Positions 59,879-64,000 of a stretch of 64,000 bases of DNA are shown one piece after another; positions within the stretch are counted from its first letter, which is position 1; the number at the start of each line of letters is the position of its first letter. Source of the DNA: Pseudobutyrivibrio xylanivorans (GTDB taxonomy: Bacteria > Bacillota > Clostridia > Lachnospirales > Lachnospiraceae); contig NZ_CP043030.1 of assembly GCF_008935055.1 (NCBI RefSeq), forward strand, positions 24,943 through 88,942. The letters run 5' to 3'. A program made the translations under genes and the position numbers. Under the pieces are notes generated by a model, which made no database searches, was not told the DNA's origin, and saw only the letters and a program-made list of their open reading frames with translations.

Positions 59879-60434
59879 ATGAAAAACCGCACACTAAAAA
59901 ATGATAAACCACCCACTTTTCCATGATAAAAGGCACACTGAAAAATGAAATGTAGCACACCAAACGATGAAATCCCACACTCTAACTATGATAAGTTGCA
60001 CACCGAGAAAATAAATAACGAAAAATCAAGCTTTCTGGGACCCGAAAAAAAGAGAATGGTATCGTAATTCAACATGAATTATGACAGATTGCACACCAAA
60101 ATGGGCTTAATTATGAAGAAAGGAATAGTTTTTCATAATACAGTGTGTAAGTTGTCATAGAAAGTGTGTACTACTTAACTGATAATGTTTTTATTTGTTT
60201 GAGAATAAACTGACAAATAATCACTATAAAATACTAAAAATGATAAGTCGCACACCGGTAAAAATAGAAAAATGAAAAAGTGTGCAAGATATCATAATAT
60301 GGTGTGTGATTTATCATAATAGGCCTAAAATAAGGATTTATAGCCATCTATTCTTATCATTTTTGCGATTTTCTTTGATTTAGTGCAGTGTGCGCAGCGT
60401 CATAGAAACTTCTAACTATGACAAGTCACACACT
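59879..60434. other. oriV: iteron array: origin of replication of the replicon
   Basis: Consensus ATGATAAGTYGCACACC (17 bp). Six direct copies start at 59879, 59901, 59923, 59945, 59967 (two bases short) and 59988, pitch 22, 22, 22, 22 and 21 bp. Further direct copies start at 60081, 60240 and 60418. Inverted copies lie at 60142-60158, 60279-60295, 60301-60317 and 60387-60403, with a half-site at about 60163. Between them are A/T-rich stretches suited to melting. The initiator gene starts 86 bp beyond the last copy. This is a textbook iteron layout. Confidence 0.9.
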
Positions 60435-60519
60435 ACGATGAAAAGTAAATTAATTTATCATTTTTCTTGTTATTATGAAAACAAATGGATATAATCATAG
60501 TTAATAAGGAGAGTGTGTC

Positions 60520-61914
60520 ATGAAGGGACCAACCTATTTTAATGAGAATGAGATCACCATCTCTGAGACAAATAGGTATAAGTTGACTTCAAATGGCTAT
60601 GACGGCCAGATGGAACTTACACCTAGCGGAGATGTTATTGATCCAGCCGAATTGAATGCTCCAAAACCTATGGTAATAAATGAAGATGGTTCAGCTGCTG
60701 TAGATTCGTCCTTAGCGGAAGTGCCTCCCAAAATAGGAAGTAACGACTTTTTACAGTTGATAGCATCAAAGCCAGAGGAGGCAGTTAACTATATCTGTTC
60801 ATTACAGAGTAATAACAGTCCTGCGAAACGTGGTGGCGTAAATATTACATATAGGCCAGAGATTCTTTTCCTTAGATCTAGACAAAACTATACATTATAT
60901 GAAAACAACATTATGGATATCCTTTTAGCAGAGATGTCATCAAAGCCAGACAACAGGGTCTATGAGATTCCGGTTAAGGAATTAGATGAAAGACTTGGAT
61001 ATTCAAAAGGAAGTAAGCAGGGATACAAGGTATTCAAAAAAGCTTTACCTCTTCTTAAAGAAAAGGTAATTATGGAGTTCAACCTTCCTGTTGCGGATGG
61101 TATGCATACATTTAGATTCCCTTGGTATTTAGCTCTTGATGAGTTTATTCCAAAGGAAGGTGAAGCTGGAGAGAATAAATTCACATTCCAACCATCACCA
61201 TTCTTCGAAGCTTTTGCTAAAGCGTCAGGAATTCTTCACGGTGCTTACTATAGTACACAGCTTTTATCCCAGATTTCAGCCGAGTATAGCCGTAATGTAT
61301 TCTACTTACTTGAGACATATAAGAAGTACAGAGCTTATCCAGGCGGTCCAATTGGAGAAGTAGAATTTGCTCTTGATGAATTGAAGTTCTACCTTGGTAT
61401 GCCAGTATCTTATAAGGCTGGTGATATTAAGAGAGTTCTTGAAAGAGCAAGGCGTGATCTAGAGGGAATTGAAAATATTGATGTTTCGTTTACCTGTAGT
61501 GAGCACAAGCAAGGAGTAAAGAGTGTTGGGTACTTAGTCCATATTTCAGACATCTATGCTAGAGAAAAGGGTAGAGAGATTGCTGAGAAGGCAGTTGTGG
61601 ATATAGAAGATAAGCACAAGGACCTTTATGTCTTGCTTACAGACTTCGGATTGAACGAAGAAGAGGCAAAATCTATTATTGAAACTTATATCAACTACAA
61701 TAGAACCCTTATGGATGTTATGAAATCGATAACAAGTATCAATAGTATGAAGAATCCTCGTTCAAAGTATTCATTGCTTAAGACAAAACTTGTTACTGGA
61801 GAGTTTGAATACAATGCTCCAGAAAAAAATGAAAAACCTAAGAATGGATTCCATAATTTCCAACAGAGAGATTATGATATGGATGACTTAGAAAAAAAAT
61901 TATTAGGACAGTAA
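60520..61914 (+). CDS. Rep_3-type plasmid replication initiator
   Basis: A 464-residue initiator. Residues about 100-340 hold the paired winged helices of Rep_3/RepB-like proteins: VNITYRPEILFLRSRQNYTL, NIMDILLAEMSSKPDNRVYE, LDERLGYSKGSKQGYKVFKK, then ISAEYSRNVFYLLETYKKYR and LDELKFYLGMPVSYKAGDIK. A 100-residue N-terminal extension and a charged C-terminus make it longer than small-plasmid RepE/RepA proteins. AAGGAGAGTGTGTC precedes the ATG; GTGTGTCAT there resembles an inverted iteron part, so autoregulation is likely. Confidence 0.88.
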   Translation: MKGPTYFNENEITISETNRYKLTSNGYDGQMELTPSGDVIDPAELNAPKPMVINEDGSAAVDSSLAEVPPKIGSNDFLQLIASKPEEAVNYICSLQSNNSPAKRGGVNITYRPEILFLRSRQNYTLYENNIMDILLAEMSSKPDNRVYEIPVKELDERLGYSKGSKQGYKVFKKALPLLKEKVIMEFNLPVADGMHTFRFPWYLALDEFIPKEGEAGENKFTFQPSPFFEAFAKASGILHGAYYSTQLLSQISAEYSRNVFYLLETYKKYRAYPGGPIGEVEFALDELKFYLGMPVSYKAGDIKRVLERARRDLEGIENIDVSFTCSEHKQGVKSVGYLVHISDIYAREKGREIAEKAVVDIEDKHKDLYVLLTDFGLNEEEAKSIIETYINYNRTLMDVMKSITSINSMKNPRSKYSLLKTKLVTGEFEYNAPEKNEKPKNGFHNFQQRDYDMDDLEKKLLGQ

Positions 61915-61928
61915 TCCTAGATTTTATA

Positions 61929-61960
61929 AGGCTTCAGCCGCTGGCTGAGGTCTTTTTTTT
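61929..61960 (+). terminator. terminator of the rep gene
   Basis: GGCTTCAGCC pairs with GGCTGAGGTC (with G-U pairs) around GCT, followed by TTTTTTTT, about 15 bases after the rep stop. Confidence 0.88.
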
Positions 61961-61994
61961 ATGAATTTTTGTTCAAAAGTCCAAAAATGGGACA

Positions 61995-62418
61995 TTGGCT
62001 TTAATGGAGGCGCAAGAGAGAAAGGATAAAAATATATTAAATGAATTTAAATTTTTAGGTCGTCTTGCAGATGATCCATCAGTTGCAGAGAAGTACACAA
62101 GATTTCCTCTTGCTGTAAAGCAGGATAAGAGAAATGTGCCAAATGAAAATACAGACACACTGTTACATGACCTTATCTCTGTAAGCAATAACAGTATTCT
62201 TTCAGTTGGTTACCAGCCACTGGATTCAATGATAGGTTATTCAGCGGCTACAAGAGATATAAAAGGGAAACTTTTATATCTTTCATGAGGTTAAGCATAA
62301 TGAAAAACGCTCAGGTATCATTAGTCATGAGAAGTTCTTGCATATGATTGATACCATCAATAATTCCATTGCAAATACCATATATCTTACATTGGGACTC
62401 ATATCTACAGATGTTTAA
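61995..62418 (+). pseudogene. unidentified gene broken by a frameshift
   Basis: The first frame (61995-62288) reads EAQERKDKNILNEFKFLGRL, NENTDTLLHDLISVSNNSIL, then GYSAATRDIKGKLLYL. Near the AAAAGGGAAA tract (62261-62270) the coding sense moves to the next frame, KGNFYIFHEVKHNEKRSGII, HEKFLHMIDTINNSIANTIY, TLGLISTDV, stop 62416-62418. The composition is gene-like across the break. Family not recognised; no clear Shine-Dalgarno sequence before the ATG. Confidence 0.45.
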
Positions 62419-62690
62419 TCAAGGATGTAATGTGGCGCCATATAGCAAGATAGGCTATTATTTTTGGTGGGAAAGAAGCCAGAAATCCTGAATTTTCTTG
62501 TGGTTGGCGATTTTTTGAAGGTGAAGCCTCAGCTGATTTTAAAATAGCAAAAATTCTATCAAAATTTGCCACGGCATAATCAAGTAAGTATTAGCAAAGT
62601 GGCGAAATATCTGTGAAAAAGCTGTTTCAAAGTTGTGAAATTGTGGTTGAGTTTGCTAGAGTAAAATTTTTATCGGAAAATTAAACAAAT
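62419..62690. other. intergenic region between the broken gene and the ISLre2 element
   Basis: About 270 bp with no gene I can support. The outer end of the ISLre2 element should lie here, but the terminal repeat cannot be recognised because the right end is outside the window. Confidence 0.3.
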
Positions 62691-62762
62691 AAAAAGAACA
62701 TCCTTCTTTGTGATAAGATATTGGTTTGCGAAACAATACTAACAAGGGAGGATGTTCTTTTT
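62691..62762 (+). promoter_or_regulatory. inverted repeat that can hide the transposase ribosome binding site
   Basis: AAAAAGAACATCCTTCTTTG (62691-62710) is complementary to CAAGGGAGGATGTTCTTTTT (62743-62762) over 20 bases; the only two non-Watson-Crick positions are G-U in RNA. The right arm contains GGGAGG and ends at the ATG (62763). Transcripts entering from outside would fold and block translation. Confidence 0.75.
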
Positions 62763-64000
62763 ATGGAAGAAATTATAAAGTATTTCGCAGATGTTTTCAT
62801 CACAAATTTATATGATGCTAAGAGTGATTTTTATAAGAATCCACAATCGTTAGCTGAACTGGTCATTGCAACTAAGAAGGAAACAGATGAGTTAGGACGA
62901 TTGTTCATTCAGTCTGTGCTGCAGGAAATGGATACACTTTTAAAGGAATTACCTAAGAGAAAACGCTTATGGAATGTAGAACATAAGGCAGATGCCAGAC
63001 AGGTTCTTACAACACTTGGAAGAGTTACTTTTACAAGAACACTTTACGTTTCAAAGAACTCAAATTCAGATGAGAAGGAAGAATTATGCTACCTGTTAGA
63101 TAAGTTGATTGGTCTGGGCGATAATCAGCAGATGACAGAAGACGTTATGGCGAACATTTATAGTGAAGCTGTTCAGACTTCATATCGGAAGGCTGGAGAG
63201 GTAGCATCTATTCCTGAAGGAGTTACTAAAACAACTGTAAAAAATTTGCTTCACAAGACAAAATTCCCCAAAGAATTTCCAGATTCCTGAAATAAAAAAG
63301 GAAGTGGATTATTTATACATAGACGCAGACGAGGATCACTATCATCTTCAGTTTAAAGAACAACGTGGTGATTTAGAATACCACGATTACGGTAGAAAGC
63401 TAAATGGTGCTATTAATAAGATTATCTACGTATTTGAAGGAATAGAGCCTGAAGCACCGAGAAGTAAACGAAATAGACTTGTTGGAACACACTATTTTTG
63501 TCGTGGAGATGAACAGGACAATAAAGAGTTATGGAAGGAAGTTTTTGATTATGTAGAGGCAACATATGATGTAGAAAAAAATAAAGAAAATATATATAAA
63601 TGCTGACGGAGGAGCATGGATAAAAAACTGGATATAGAGGTTTAGCCAATGTAACATTTTGTATTAGATGAATTTCATATATCAGAGCATGTTTCTAGAA
63701 TAATTTCACACATGAAGGATTCTAAAGATGATGTAAGGATTGAAATATATAAAACGATAAGAAGCAAAACAAATGCTGATTTTCTAAAACTGGTTGATAG
63801 AATAAAAGAATACACTTCTTCAGAAAATATACTTGCAAAAATATCGGCTTCAGCTGATTACATAAGTTCAAATTGGATGGCAGCTAAATATCGCTTAAGA
63901 AAGCATGAAGGAGTGTTGGCCTGTTCGGCAGAAGGGCATGTATATCATGTGTTATCCTAGTAGAATGAGTACGCAAGCGATGGGCTGGAGTAAACATGGA
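62763..64000 (+). pseudogene. ISLre2-family (UPF0236) transposase, decayed, cut by the window edge
   Basis: The first part (62763-63290) is intact: MEEIIKYFADVFITNLYDAK, KRLWNVEHKADARQVLTTLG, TLYVSKNSNSDEKEELCYLL. The reading frame then shifts near 63270. It resumes as FQIPEIKKEVDYLYIDADED (catalytic Asp region) and HYHLQFKEQRGDLEYH, to about 63595 (KENIY). It shifts again around INADGGAWIK, and runs as VLDEFHISEHVSRIISHMKD and SSNWMAAKYRLRKHEGVLAC. One more shift precedes MSTQAMGWSKHG at the edge. At least three frame breaks: inactive. Confidence 0.85.

Overview
The window looks like part of a secondary replicon (large plasmid or chromid) of a low-GC Firmicute, most likely a Lachnospiraceae such as Butyrivibrio or Pseudobutyrivibrio. 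The reasons are the AT-rich composition, strong AGGAGG ribosome binding sites, protein families common in that group (small Cys-rich paralogues, SdpI-like, DUF4186, GPH symporters) and a complete partition and replication module near the right end. The species is inference; the module is read directly from the sequence.

Layout. 1-4.5 kb: end of an unidentified gene, a TetR regulator, small membrane and Cys-rich proteins, a PAP2 phosphatase, an SdpI-like protein, and remnants of a MATE pump and a VanX-type dipeptidase. 4.5-12.2 kb: an AraC regulator divergent from a four-gene glycoside operon (GH1 beta-glucosidase, GPH symporter, sugar isomerase/epimerase, GH78 alpha-L-rhamnosidase), suited to rhamnose-glucose conjugates such as plant rutinosides. 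12.5-14.4 kb: copy 1 of a 1858-bp insertion sequence. 15.5-17.5 kb: a secreted tandem nitrilase whose first domain has lost its catalytic Cys. 18.1-19.8 kb: MarR-GNAT genes bracketed by a 180-bp direct repeat. 20.5-27.6 kb: an integrative mobilizable element (Tn916-type integrase, excisionase, MobV relaxase, candidate oriT, XRE regulator) carrying a three-gene ABC exporter. 27.7-27.9 kb: four 52-bp tandem units built from palindromes.

28.6-34 kb: a siderophore-type iron uptake operon with an AraC regulator and a lipoprotein. 34.1-36.5 kb: a MerR regulator with a textbook 19-bp-spacer promoter in front of a DXS-like synthase. 37.5-38.8 kb: an IS256-family element. 38.9-44.7 kb: a DUF4143 ATPase with 33-bp-phased repeats, then a gene graveyard mixed with small intact genes. 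44.8-46.6 kb: copy 2 of the IS, inserted in a tiny gene. 47-50.2 kb: an XRE module, a Fic-like protein with an unusual four-segment leader, and a CPBP protease. 50.5-54.1 kb: a TetR-controlled redox cluster with three matching operators. 54.2-57.4 kb: an EAL phosphodiesterase and membrane or hypothetical genes.

57.7-61.9 kb: the replicon core. It has an AT-rich repeat region, parA (with a Gly-to-Trp change in its P-loop), a parB-like gene, an iteron array (six copies at 21-22 bp pitch plus further copies in both orientations) and a Rep_3-type initiator. The right edge is a decayed ISLre2 element whose start codon region is locked in a 20-bp inverted repeat.

The least conventional signals are the Fic leader with mutually exclusive hairpins, the 52-bp palindrome array, the half-dead tandem nitrilase, the Trp-substituted ParA and the iteron origin. 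No CRISPR array, rRNA or tRNA was recognised.
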